Source of the DNA: a bacterium | Lineage (GTDB): Bacteria > JAMCPX01 | Direction of reading: 5' to 3' | DNA: 6,070 nucleotides | NCBI GenBank assembly: GCA_021815065.1 | Contig: JAKAHI010000095.1 | Coordinates: 1-6,070, forward strand | Shown: in pieces, positions 1 to 6,070 of the stretch | Layout of the letters: the number at the start of each line of letters is the position of its first letter | Numbering within the stretch: position 1 is the stretch's first letter | Notes under the pieces: generated by a model | Seen by the model: the letters and a program-made list of their open reading frames with translations, nothing else | The model's database searches: none | What the model was told of the DNA's origin: nothing | Position numbers and translations under genes: made by a program

Positions 1-2
1 AG

Positions 3-1811
3 CTGTTTACCGGACGGGGAGGGTGGCCGATGCACATTGTCATGTCACCGGACAAAAAACCGTTTTTTGCAGCAACCTATATACCGAAAGAGACAAGGTT
101 CGGTATTATCGGTATGCTCGAACTCGTTCCCATGCTGAAGAATTCATGGAAAGACCGTCGCAAGAAGTTGATGGAATCAGGCGATCAATCGATAGAAATA
201 CTCAGGAGCGGTTCTGAAAAGACTGGGGCAGGGAAACCGGACTCAAGTCTGCTCGATAGTGCCTATAAAGAGCTTGAAACATATTTTGATTCGCTGAATG
301 GCGGGTTTGGGAATGCTCCAAAGTTCCCGTCAGCGCATCATCTTTTTTTCCTGCTCCGTTATTACAACAGAACAGGAAGCGTGAATGCGCTGCACATGGT
401 AGAGAAGACTTTGTCGTCGATGGCTCATGGCGGCATATACGACCACATTGGCTTTGGATTTCATAGGTATTCTACGGATGCACGGTGGATCCTGCCGCAT
501 TTCGAAAAAATGCTCTACGATCAGGCCATGCTGGCCATGGCGTATACAGAGGCGTATCAGGCGACGGGTGGTGATGCGTACAAAATAACGGCAAAAGAGA
601 TATTCACCTATGTGCTTCGGGATATGACATCTTCTGACGGCACTTTCTATTCTGCCGAGGACGCAGACAGCGAAGGAATGGAAGGGAAGTTCTATCTCTG
701 GACATTGAAAGAGCTGGATGAGGCACTTGAGCCGGATGATATCCCGACCGTGAGTGACGGCAGATTTGCGGAGAAAATATTCAATACAGAAGAGCCGGGG
801 AATTACTTTGATACGGCGACCGGCGGGAAGACGGGGATGAACATCCTGTACACCGGCAGACCGGTTCCGGAGATTGCATCGGAATTGCACATTCCGGAGA
901 ACGTGCTCAGGCAGCGCAGAGAGAAGATCCGGCAAAGACTTTTTTTGGCAAGACAGAGCCGCGTGAGACCGCAAAAGGACGATAAAATCCTTACCGACTG
1001 GAACGGCCTTATGATAGCAAGCCTTGCAAAGGCAGCGGAGGCGTTCGGTGAACAGATTTATGCGGATACCGCTGCAAGGGCCGTGGATTTTATTCTTAGT
1101 AAAATGCGGGATCGTGATGGAAGACTATTCCATCGATATCGGGATGGTGAAGCTGCTATCCCGGCATATTTGAATGATTACGCGTTTCTGATATGGGGGC
1201 TCATTGAGCTTTATGAAACGACATTCGAGGCACGTTATCTTGCCACGGCTCTCGAATTAAACGATGATATGATCAAGCATTTCGCGAATGAGGAAAAGGA
1301 CGGTTTTTATTTTACGGCAGAAGATGCTGAACAACTTCCGGTACGGCGGATAGAACTGCACGACAGCGCAGTGCCGTCCGGCAATTCTATAGTAATGCTG
1401 AATCTGATACGGCTGTCGAGGATAACCGGGAATACAAAGTTTGAGAACATGGCAGGGATGCTGGCGCAAAGGTTTTCCGGAAACGTCGTCAAATACCCTT
1501 CGGCCTATACCGGGTTTTTGTGTGCACTCGATTTTGCACTCGGGCCTTCGTACGAGGTTGTGATAGCCGGAAACAAGGACGCAGCCGATACCGGTATCAT
1601 GCTCAAATCCCTGAGGAGTAATTTTATACCGGATAAGGTTGTCATCCTGAACGATCCGGGGCGCCCGGACGGTATAAAGGATATAGCCCCGTTCATACGC
1701 TATCAGACAAGCATTGGAGGGAGGGCAACGGCGTACGTTTGCTCGCACGAGCGCTGTGAGTATCCTACCACGGAACCGGAACGTATGCTTGAGCTGCTGA
1801 ACATGAAATAG
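3..1811 (+). CDS. DUF255/YyaL-type thioredoxin-fold and six-hairpin protein, 5' truncated by the window
   Basis: This is the C-terminal 602 residues of a protein of the YyaL / SPATA20 family: an N-terminal thioredoxin-like domain (DUF255) followed by an (alpha/alpha)6 six-hairpin domain. The frame is open to the window edge. The first codons read LFTGRGGWPM, matching the family's GGWP segment near residue 90, so the ATG at 30 is internal and roughly 90 residues, including the usual CHWCH motif, are missing. Visible landmarks in window numbering are GGFGNAPKFP (100-109), GGIYDHIGFGFHRYSTD (143-159), PHFEKMLYD (165-173), SAEDADSEG (217-225) and DDKILTDWNG (326-335). A C-terminal YVCSHERC has a Cys-X4-Cys pair at 582 and 587 or within a few residues of that. 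No frameshift is seen and the stop is TAG. The molecular function of bacterial members is not settled; redox or sugar-binding roles are only suggested by the folds. No membrane segment is seen in the visible part. The gene converges on trpA. Family assignment is very secure; biochemical role is unknown. Confidence 0.93.
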   Translation: MFTGRGGWPMHIVMSPDKKPFFAATYIPKETRFGIIGMLELVPMLKNSWKDRRKKLMESGDQSIEILRSGSEKTGAGKPDSSLLDSAYKELETYFDSLNGGFGNAPKFPSAHHLFFLLRYYNRTGSVNALHMVEKTLSSMAHGGIYDHIGFGFHRYSTDARWILPHFEKMLYDQAMLAMAYTEAYQATGGDAYKITAKEIFTYVLRDMTSSDGTFYSAEDADSEGMEGKFYLWTLKELDEALEPDDIPTVSDGRFAEKIFNTEEPGNYFDTATGGKTGMNILYTGRPVPEIASELHIPENVLRQRREKIRQRLFLARQSRVRPQKDDKILTDWNGLMIASLAKAAEAFGEQIYADTAARAVDFILSKMRDRDGRLFHRYRDGEAAIPAYLNDYAFLIWGLIELYETTFEARYLATALELNDDMIKHFANEEKDGFYFTAEDAEQLPVRRIELHDSAVPSGNSIVMLNLIRLSRITGNTKFENMAGMLAQRFSGNVVKYPSAYTGFLCALDFALGPSYEVVIAGNKDAADTGIMLKSLRSNFIPDKVVILNDPGRPDGIKDIAPFIRYQTSIGGRATAYVCSHERCEYPTTEPERMLELLNMK

Positions 1812-1849
1812 CCTGCTGTGCAGCTCGCGCCGCTTTGCAACTGCGTGTA

Positions 1850-2644
1850 TTAGTGGATATTGGCAGCTGACTTGAGACTGTGCGTCAGAGCAATAATCTG
1901 TGCTGATGCGTTTTTATTGTTCTCTATCAATTTCACAAATGCGCTGCCGACGACAATCCCGTCTGCAAGGGCTGCTATGTTTTTTGCCTGCCGGGGCGTT
2001 GAAATGCCAAACCCGACTGCCACGGGTTTTTGTGTGTTCCTCCTGATCCACCGGATACTTTCGAATGCCGCATGGCCCATTTTTTTCTGGGATCCGGTTA
2101 CCCCGGTCATAGATATATAGTAAAGAAAACCGCGTGTATGTCTTGACAGCTCCAGGAGCCTTTTTCTGTCCGATGTAGGTGCAGCAAGAAGGATCATATC
2201 AATACCGGATTGTACGGCATATTCCTTCACATGGTCGATCTCTTCAAGGGGCAGGTCCGGCAGAATAAGACCGTCAACACCGCTGCGTGCTGCGTCCTCG
2301 AAGAACCTTTTTGTCCCGTACTTGAGAACAGGGTTGATGTAGCCCATCAAAACGATAGGAATGCCGGATGTTTTCCGCAGGGTGCTCACGAGCGCAAAAA
2401 TTTTCGAAATGTTCGTTTTTGATTGCAATGCGCGCTGTGCTGCTTGTTGAATGGTCGGACCGTCTGCAATGGGGTCCGAGAACGGCATACCGAGTTCTAT
2501 AATATCAGCCCCGCCCTGTATGAGTGCACGGGCATAGGTAAGCGTCTTGGCCATGTCCGGGTCTCCCGCCATGATGTATGCTATAAAAGCTTTTTCGCCG
2601 CGTTTTGCCAGCGCACCAAAAGTATTTTTTATGCGGTCAGTCAT
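1850..2644 (-). CDS. trpA: Tryptophan synthase alpha subunit
   Basis: TrpA cleaves indole-3-glycerol phosphate to indole and glyceraldehyde 3-phosphate. The indole is passed through a tunnel to TrpB in the cytoplasmic alpha2-beta2 complex. The 264-residue product has the normal length for the family and reads as a complete TIM barrel. The signature ELGMPFSDPIADGP carries the two catalytic acids, Glu50 and Asp61 (Glu49 and Asp60 in E. coli). Other landmarks are PIVLMGYINP (96-105), LILPDLPLEE (126-135), YYISMTGVTG (175-184), and the phosphate-binding AVGFGIS and VVGSAF segments near the C-terminus. The ATG lies inside the end of trpB: the sequence ATGACTGA holds the trpA start and the trpB stop, an 8-bp overlap. 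No strong Shine-Dalgarno sequence precedes it, so translational coupling to trpB is likely. Nothing indicates its own promoter. The gene ends 38 bp from the converging upstream-facing neighbour. Assignment is secure. Confidence 0.98.
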   Translation of the reverse strand: MTDRIKNTFGALAKRGEKAFIAYIMAGDPDMAKTLTYARALIQGGADIIELGMPFSDPIADGPTIQQAAQRALQSKTNISKIFALVSTLRKTSGIPIVLMGYINPVLKYGTKRFFEDAARSGVDGLILPDLPLEEIDHVKEYAVQSGIDMILLAAPTSDRKRLLELSRHTRGFLYYISMTGVTGSQKKMGHAAFESIRWIRRNTQKPVAVGFGISTPRQAKNIAALADGIVVGSAFVKLIENNKNASAQIIALTHSLKSAANIH

Positions 2645-3878
2645 GGTATTTCTTTAACCGTCCCTTATCGTTTATAAGATCGATATTTTCTCTGATGATG
2701 TCCATGTCCTTATCGCCCCTGCCCGATATGTTGATGATGACGACGGCTTTTTTTGGCAGTCTTTTTACATACGTTCTCGAACATGCAATCGCGTGCGCAC
2801 TTTCGAGCGCGGGTATAATACCCTCTGTTTTTGAGAGGTATGATGTTGCCGAAAGCACCGCATCGTCATTTGCTGTATAGACCTGCAGCCTTCCCGTATC
2901 GTGCAGGTGGCTGAGCTCGGGGCCGACACCCGGATAATCAAGCCCTGCAGATATGGAGTGGGGGTTGATTATCTGGCCGTCACGGTCCATCAGTATCTTT
3001 GTCATTGTCCCGTGCAAGACACCCTTTTCACCGGCAGTGAGGGAAGCCCCGTGTTTGCCTGATTTTATACCGAGGCCGCCAGCTTCGACTCCTATGAGTC
3101 CGACCTTATCGTTTTTTATAAACGGATAGAACAGACCCATGGAGTTGCTGCCGCCGCCTATGCAGGCAATGAGGACATCGGGAAGTCTGTGTTCGGCTTC
3201 CATGATCTGTCTTTTCGCCTCGGTCCCTATAACGGATTGGAAATGCCTGACTATCTCGGGGTAAGGGTGCGGACCCGCTACCGACCCTATTACATAATGT
3301 GTGGTCTCGACATTGGTCACCCAGTCACGTATGGCTTCGTTCATGGCATCCTTCAGCGTCATGGAGCCCGAATAAACGGGCACAACCTTTGTCCCGAGCA
3401 GCCTCATCCTGTCCACGTTCAAGGCCTGGCGTTTGACGTCAAGCTCTCCCATATAAACTTCGCAGGGAAGACCGAACAGCGCCGCCGCAGTCGCAGTCGC
3501 AACCCCGTGCTGGCCTGCCCCTGTTTCTGCGATGATGCGTTTCTTGCCGAGTTTCTTTGCAAGGAGGACCTGACCCACGGTATTGTTTATTTTATGGGCA
3601 CCGGTATGCGCGAGGTCTTCCCTCTTCAGGTATACCTTCGCACCGCCGAGGTCTGCACTCATCCTCTCTGCGAAATAGAGGGGGGTAGGCCTGCCGACAT
3701 AATGTTTCAAGTAATACGAAAGTTCGTTTCTGAAGGAAGGACTCCGGGCAATGTGCCTGAATCCTTTCTCCAGTTCTTTCAACGCAGCAACCAGCGTTTC
3801 GGGCACAAACCTGCCGCCGTACTCCCCGAAATATCCATAGCTATCGGGCATATAATTTTTGTCCCTGGCATTTTTCAT
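2637..3878 (-). CDS. trpB: Tryptophan synthase beta subunit (TrpB1 type)
   Basis: TrpB is the pyridoxal-phosphate subunit that condenses indole with L-serine to give L-tryptophan. From the first ATG the product is 413 residues; E. coli TrpB has 397. The N-terminus has the classic GYFGEYGGRFVPETL. Lys96 in HTGAHKINN is the Schiff-base lysine, and Glu118 in AETGAGQHG lies 22 residues later, as Glu109 does after Lys87 in E. coli. The phosphate-binding GGGSN is at 241-245. HSISAGLDYPGVGPE and EGIIPALESAHA, both parts of the TrpA-responsive canonical TrpB1 form, are present, as is the C-terminal SGRGDKD. This separates it from the divergent TrpB2 group. The start is uncertain: a strong promoter lies so close that transcription should begin at about the first ATG (3878). 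Met10 (codon 3849-3851) is preceded by AGGGA and gives a 404-residue protein that fits the family better. trpA follows with an 8-bp overlap. No trpF or trpC is adjacent in the window. Confidence 0.98.
   Translation of the reverse strand: MKNARDKNYMPDSYGYFGEYGGRFVPETLVAALKELEKGFRHIARSPSFRNELSYYLKHYVGRPTPLYFAERMSADLGGAKVYLKREDLAHTGAHKINNTVGQVLLAKKLGKKRIIAETGAGQHGVATATAAALFGLPCEVYMGELDVKRQALNVDRMRLLGTKVVPVYSGSMTLKDAMNEAIRDWVTNVETTHYVIGSVAGPHPYPEIVRHFQSVIGTEAKRQIMEAEHRLPDVLIACIGGGSNSMGLFYPFIKNDKVGLIGVEAGGLGIKSGKHGASLTAGEKGVLHGTMTKILMDRDGQIINPHSISAGLDYPGVGPELSHLHDTGRLQVYTANDDAVLSATSYLSKTEGIIPALESAHAIACSRTYVKRLPKKAVVIINISGRGDKDMDIIRENIDLINDKGRLKKYHD
3862..3866 (-). promoter_or_regulatory. Candidate ribosome binding site for an internal trpB start at Met10
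   Basis: The minus strand reads AGGGA here, 10 bases before the ATG at 3849-3851 (Met10 of the longest trpB frame). The first ATG at 3878 has no comparable purine-rich site in front of it; the preceding bases are GTTGCACC. With transcription predicted to begin near 3878, this would give a short leader of about 27 bases carrying a Shine-Dalgarno-like site. The match is only partial to AGGAGG, so this site is suggestive rather than decisive. Confidence 0.45.
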
Positions 3879-3884
3879 GGTGCA

Positions 3885-3913
3885 ACTATACGTTTATCGG
3901 CATAGGGTGTCAA
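3885..3913 (-). promoter_or_regulatory. Sigma70-type promoter for trpBA
   Basis: On the minus strand a perfect -35 box TTGACA (3908-3913) is followed by a 17-bp spacer (3891-3907) and the -10 box TATAGT (3885-3890), one mismatch from TATAAT. Six bases then separate the -10 box from the A of the first trpB ATG, so the predicted transcription start falls at about position 3878. It lies in the 167-bp gap after the upstream helicase gene and faces trpB, which supports a real function. An operator has not been recognised. The call rests on consensus match and position only; no transcript data are available. Confidence 0.75.
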
Positions 3914-4045
3914 CCCCGTCAGAAAATTTGGTATGGGGCATATATACCCGCCCTTGCTTACGCCTGAGAATAGCGATTGCAGAGCAGGCCCCTCCATGGT
4001 CCGGTTTGTTTTTTAACCCGGCAACTGAGATGCACAGTGCGGGGA

Positions 4046-6070
4046 TTATCCGGCCTCTTCAACCCTTTTATGATCAAGGTACAGAAGAAATCCTTTTATG
4101 CGTTTATCCGGATAGATCTCCGAGATTATTTCCCTATACTCGTGTACCTGTCTTTTATGTTTATCGAGATCCTTAAGCCCGCCGGTCTTATAATCTATGA
4201 TAATTGCCTCTTCCCCGGTTACAACAAGCCTGTCTATCCTTTTTGTCTCTCCCTTTTTATTAACGACCTCTTTTTCCGTAAAAACTTTTACCGACGGACC
4301 GGGATTGAACCATGATTGGACAGCTTTTAATGAAAGCGTTTCCTTGAGTGTATCCGGGGCACCTAATTGCTGTCTGATCCTTTCGTCCTGTATCAGAGAA
4401 AAAAGCCCGGTTATCTGTTCCGCCGGATTGCCTCCCGTTGCCGTTATCCGTGCAAGGAGTTCGTGGATGATGTCGCCCCGCCTTTCTTCGCTGTAATGTT
4501 CAAGACTGTCCCGGTCAGGCTGTTTTATGAATATATGGCTCTGCCATCGGGTGGATGCCGGTACTTTTTCAGGGAAGACATCTTCTTTCTTTTGGTTCTC
4601 TTCTAAAACAGCATGTACGCCCTGCTCGTACCGGTTGCTTGATGCCAGTTTGTTTTCGAAGAGCTTAAAAACGGGATTCTTTTCGTCCTGAATGAGAATG
4701 TACAGTTCTTGTTTCGCTCTTGTTGCCGCCACATAGAATGCGTTGAGTTCGTCCATGAAGGAAAGGGCACGTTCTTTGATATAAGCACTCACCGATGGAT
4801 CCGCGTTCTGCATACTGTCTAAGATACTGCGATGGTCTTTGTTGGTGTACGACAAGCTGAGTTTGTCCTGCGACTCTATGATAAGCATGTCCGATTTACG
4901 GGCTTCCGGCGTGCTTATCGACAGTGCGGGAAGAATGACAACGGGGAATTCAAGCCCTTTTGACTTGTGTATGGTCAGAATCCTTACGGCGTTCCCGGAC
5001 GAGAGGTTGACAAAAAAGCTGTTGTCGTCTTCCTGCCGGGTCGTCCAGAATTCCAGGAAGCTATCCAGGTTGTTGTCGCCTTCGTCCTCTCTTTTTTTGA
5101 GCATTTCGAGCAGGTGCATAAAAAAACCGGTTGATTGGTCAAAACGCTTATTCACGTTGAACCGCGCCATAAACTCGTGGACAATGTCATATACCGGGAG
5201 ATAGCCGACCCCGTTCAGGAGCGGTCTTATGAGATCATTCCATAAAGCCGGCTGCCATTTTTTAAAGCCGGTATACAGATGCCCGGCACCGCGCTGCAGG
5301 AGGAACCAATCGGACAGAGTGCCGGTCGATATGCCCGATCGCACCGTGAAAATCTCTCCCGAAATAAACCCTGCAAAAGAGAGATCGTCAAGGGGATTGT
5401 TGAGGAAGCTCAGGAATGATAGTGTTTCCCGGATCAGAGGATGATCCCGTATATCAAATCCCTGCGCCGATTGAACGGGGATATTGTTCTGTTTTAATGC
5501 CCCTGAAAGCGTTTTTACCTCTTCGTTCGTTCTTACCAGAAGAGCAATATCAGAATAAGAAACGCCGCGATTATGCAGATCGGCAATAACCTCGCTCGTC
5601 CTCGCGATAGCGGCGGCTTCATCTCCCGGCTGCTCTGAGTCTTCGGGGTCGTCCGGGGATCTATCACCGGCGCTTATCAGATCTCCCCCCGGTTTCATGT
5701 ATTCGATCAACAGGTAACCGCTGTTTTGCTGGAGGGTACGGTTCTGCACCGGTGTCTGGGATGAATTCCCGTAGACTGTATCGATGAGCAGCTCAAGGTG
5801 CGCGTTGATTTTTGATCCGACCGGATCGTCTTCCCCGGTCAGCATTTTTTTCAGAGAATCGGGACAGAAGGTCTCATTGAAAAAATGCACAAGCAAGGGG
5901 GCGGATCTGTGGTTGGAGCCCAATTGTTTTCTGTAGATTTCCTTGAGGACCGGTTTTATTTCTTGGTCCTCCGCGGCCTCGTCAAAGAGGCTTGCATCGC
6001 TGCCCTTGAATCTATAGATGGATTGTTTTTTGTCGCCGACATAGAAGAGAGAGCCGCCATTTGCAAGGGA
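4046..6070 (-). CDS. AddA/RecB-type UvrD-family helicase with C-terminal PD-(D/E)XK nuclease, 5' truncated by the window
   Basis: This is the C-terminal 674 residues of a superfamily 1A DNA helicase-nuclease of the kind that processes double-strand breaks for recombination. The frame stays open to the window's right edge; the TTG at 5923 is an internal leucine. In visible numbering, motif III is FYVGDKKQSIYRF (9-21), motif IV is NHRS (53-56), motif V is RILTIHKSKGLEFPVV (363-378) and motif VI is FYVAATRAKQELYIL (445-459), with the arginine finger at about 451. A RecB-family nuclease domain follows: His536 in GDIIHELL, Asp613 in RIDRLVV, Asp626 and Lys628 in IIDYKTG, and Gln641/Tyr645 of the QxxxY motif. 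The Asp-to-Asp distance of 13 equals that between Asp1067 and Asp1080 of E. coli RecB. All nuclease residues are present. Walker A and B, expected upstream, are outside the window. An acidic, low-complexity insert lies at 133-153. AddA is the best guess, RecB or a stand-alone relative the alternatives; the partner gene is not visible. The gene ends 167 bp before trpB and points the same way. Confidence 0.92.
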   Translation of the reverse strand, partial: SLANGGSLFYVGDKKQSIYRFKGSDASLFDEAAEDQEIKPVLKEIYRKQLGSNHRSAPLLVHFFNETFCPDSLKKMLTGEDDPVGSKINAHLELLIDTVYGNSSQTPVQNRTLQQNSGYLLIEYMKPGGDLISAGDRSPDDPEDSEQPGDEAAAIARTSEVIADLHNRGVSYSDIALLVRTNEEVKTLSGALKQNNIPVQSAQGFDIRDHPLIRETLSFLSFLNNPLDDLSFAGFISGEIFTVRSGISTGTLSDWFLLQRGAGHLYTGFKKWQPALWNDLIRPLLNGVGYLPVYDIVHEFMARFNVNKRFDQSTGFFMHLLEMLKKREDEGDNNLDSFLEFWTTRQEDDNSFFVNLSSGNAVRILTIHKSKGLEFPVVILPALSISTPEARKSDMLIIESQDKLSLSYTNKDHRSILDSMQNADPSVSAYIKERALSFMDELNAFYVAATRAKQELYILIQDEKNPVFKLFENKLASSNRYEQGVHAVLEENQKKEDVFPEKVPASTRWQSHIFIKQPDRDSLEHYSEERRGDIIHELLARITATGGNPAEQITGLFSLIQDERIRQQLGAPDTLKETLSLKAVQSWFNPGPSVKVFTEKEVVNKKGETKRIDRLVVTGEEAIIIDYKTGGLKDLDKHKRQVHEYREIISEIYPDKRIKGFLLYLDHKRVEEAG

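Noticed and set aside
30..32. ATG as the start of the left-hand gene
   Set aside because: The frame is open back to the window edge and the preceding codons encode family-conserved residues (GGWP), so this methionine is internal.
330..974. Minus-strand open frame of 214 codons opposite the DUF255 gene
   Set aside because: The opposite strand encodes multiple conserved family motifs across this whole interval; the frame has no recognisable domain and is a shadow.
3189..3905. Plus-strand open frame of 238 codons opposite trpB
   Set aside because: It lies almost entirely antisense to a clearly conserved trpB, its product resembles no family I know, and no ribosome binding site supports it; it is a shadow frame.
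4001..4021. Hairpin-like sequence CCGGGTT/AACCGG downstream of the helicase gene, considered as its terminator
   Set aside because: The stem is six pairs with a bulge and there is no T-run after it on the minus strand; the A/T stretch lies in the loop. It does not meet the pattern of an intrinsic terminator.
3914..4045. Search for a trp attenuator, T-box or other riboswitch upstream of trpB
   Set aside because: No clustered Trp codons, no T-box-like core and no terminator/antiterminator pair were seen, and the likely promoter lies downstream of this interval.
5612..5674. Acidic low-complexity stretch (D/E/P/G/S-rich) in the helicase, considered as a fusion or frameshift scar
   Set aside because: The frame and conserved helicase sequence continue normally on both sides; it reads as a variable surface loop or linker.
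5921..5923. TTG as the start of the helicase-nuclease gene
   Set aside because: The frame continues to the window edge and the upstream 49 codons encode helicase motif III (VGDKKQSIYRF), so this is an internal leucine.

Overview
The window looks like ordinary bacterial chromosome. G+C content is moderate (near half by eye, not counted) and coding density is high. It contains four protein genes, two of which are cut by the window edges. I see no tRNA, rRNA, CRISPR array, insertion sequence, phage gene or long repeat. The mix of a YyaL/DUF255-type protein, a free-standing trpBA pair and an AddA/RecB-type helicase-nuclease would suit an anaerobic Gram-negative lineage such as Desulfobacterota or Nitrospirota. 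That placement is a guess from gene style and not a demonstration.

Left part (3-1811, plus strand): the C-terminal ~600 residues of a thioredoxin-fold plus six-hairpin (DUF255/YyaL/SPATA20 family) protein. Its true start lies before the window; the ATG at 30 is an internal methionine of the family's GGWP-x motif. A convergent junction of only 38 bp follows, with no convincing terminator.

Middle (1850-3878, minus strand): trpB followed by trpA, overlapping by 8 bp. They encode the beta and alpha subunits of tryptophan synthase, and all catalytic landmarks checked are intact. Just upstream of trpB is a near-perfect sigma70-type promoter (TTGACA, 17 bp, TATAGT). It sits so close to the first ATG of trpB that transcription should begin at about that ATG. 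Either the message is leaderless, or translation really starts nine codons later, at a methionine preceded by an AGGGA Shine-Dalgarno-like sequence. I see no leader peptide rich in Trp codons and no TrpR-like operator.

Right part (4046-6070, minus strand): the C-terminal 674 residues of a superfamily 1A helicase of the UvrD/RecB/AddA type, ending in a complete RecB-family PD-(D/E)XK nuclease domain. This architecture points to the AddA (or RecB) subunit of a double-strand-break repair complex. The N-terminal Walker A and B motifs lie beyond the right edge.

The genes do not form one functional system. trpB and trpA make a two-subunit enzyme; the flanking genes are unrelated to it as far as the sequence shows. 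I did not find evidence of a previously undescribed system. The most informative observation is the promoter/start-codon geometry at trpB.
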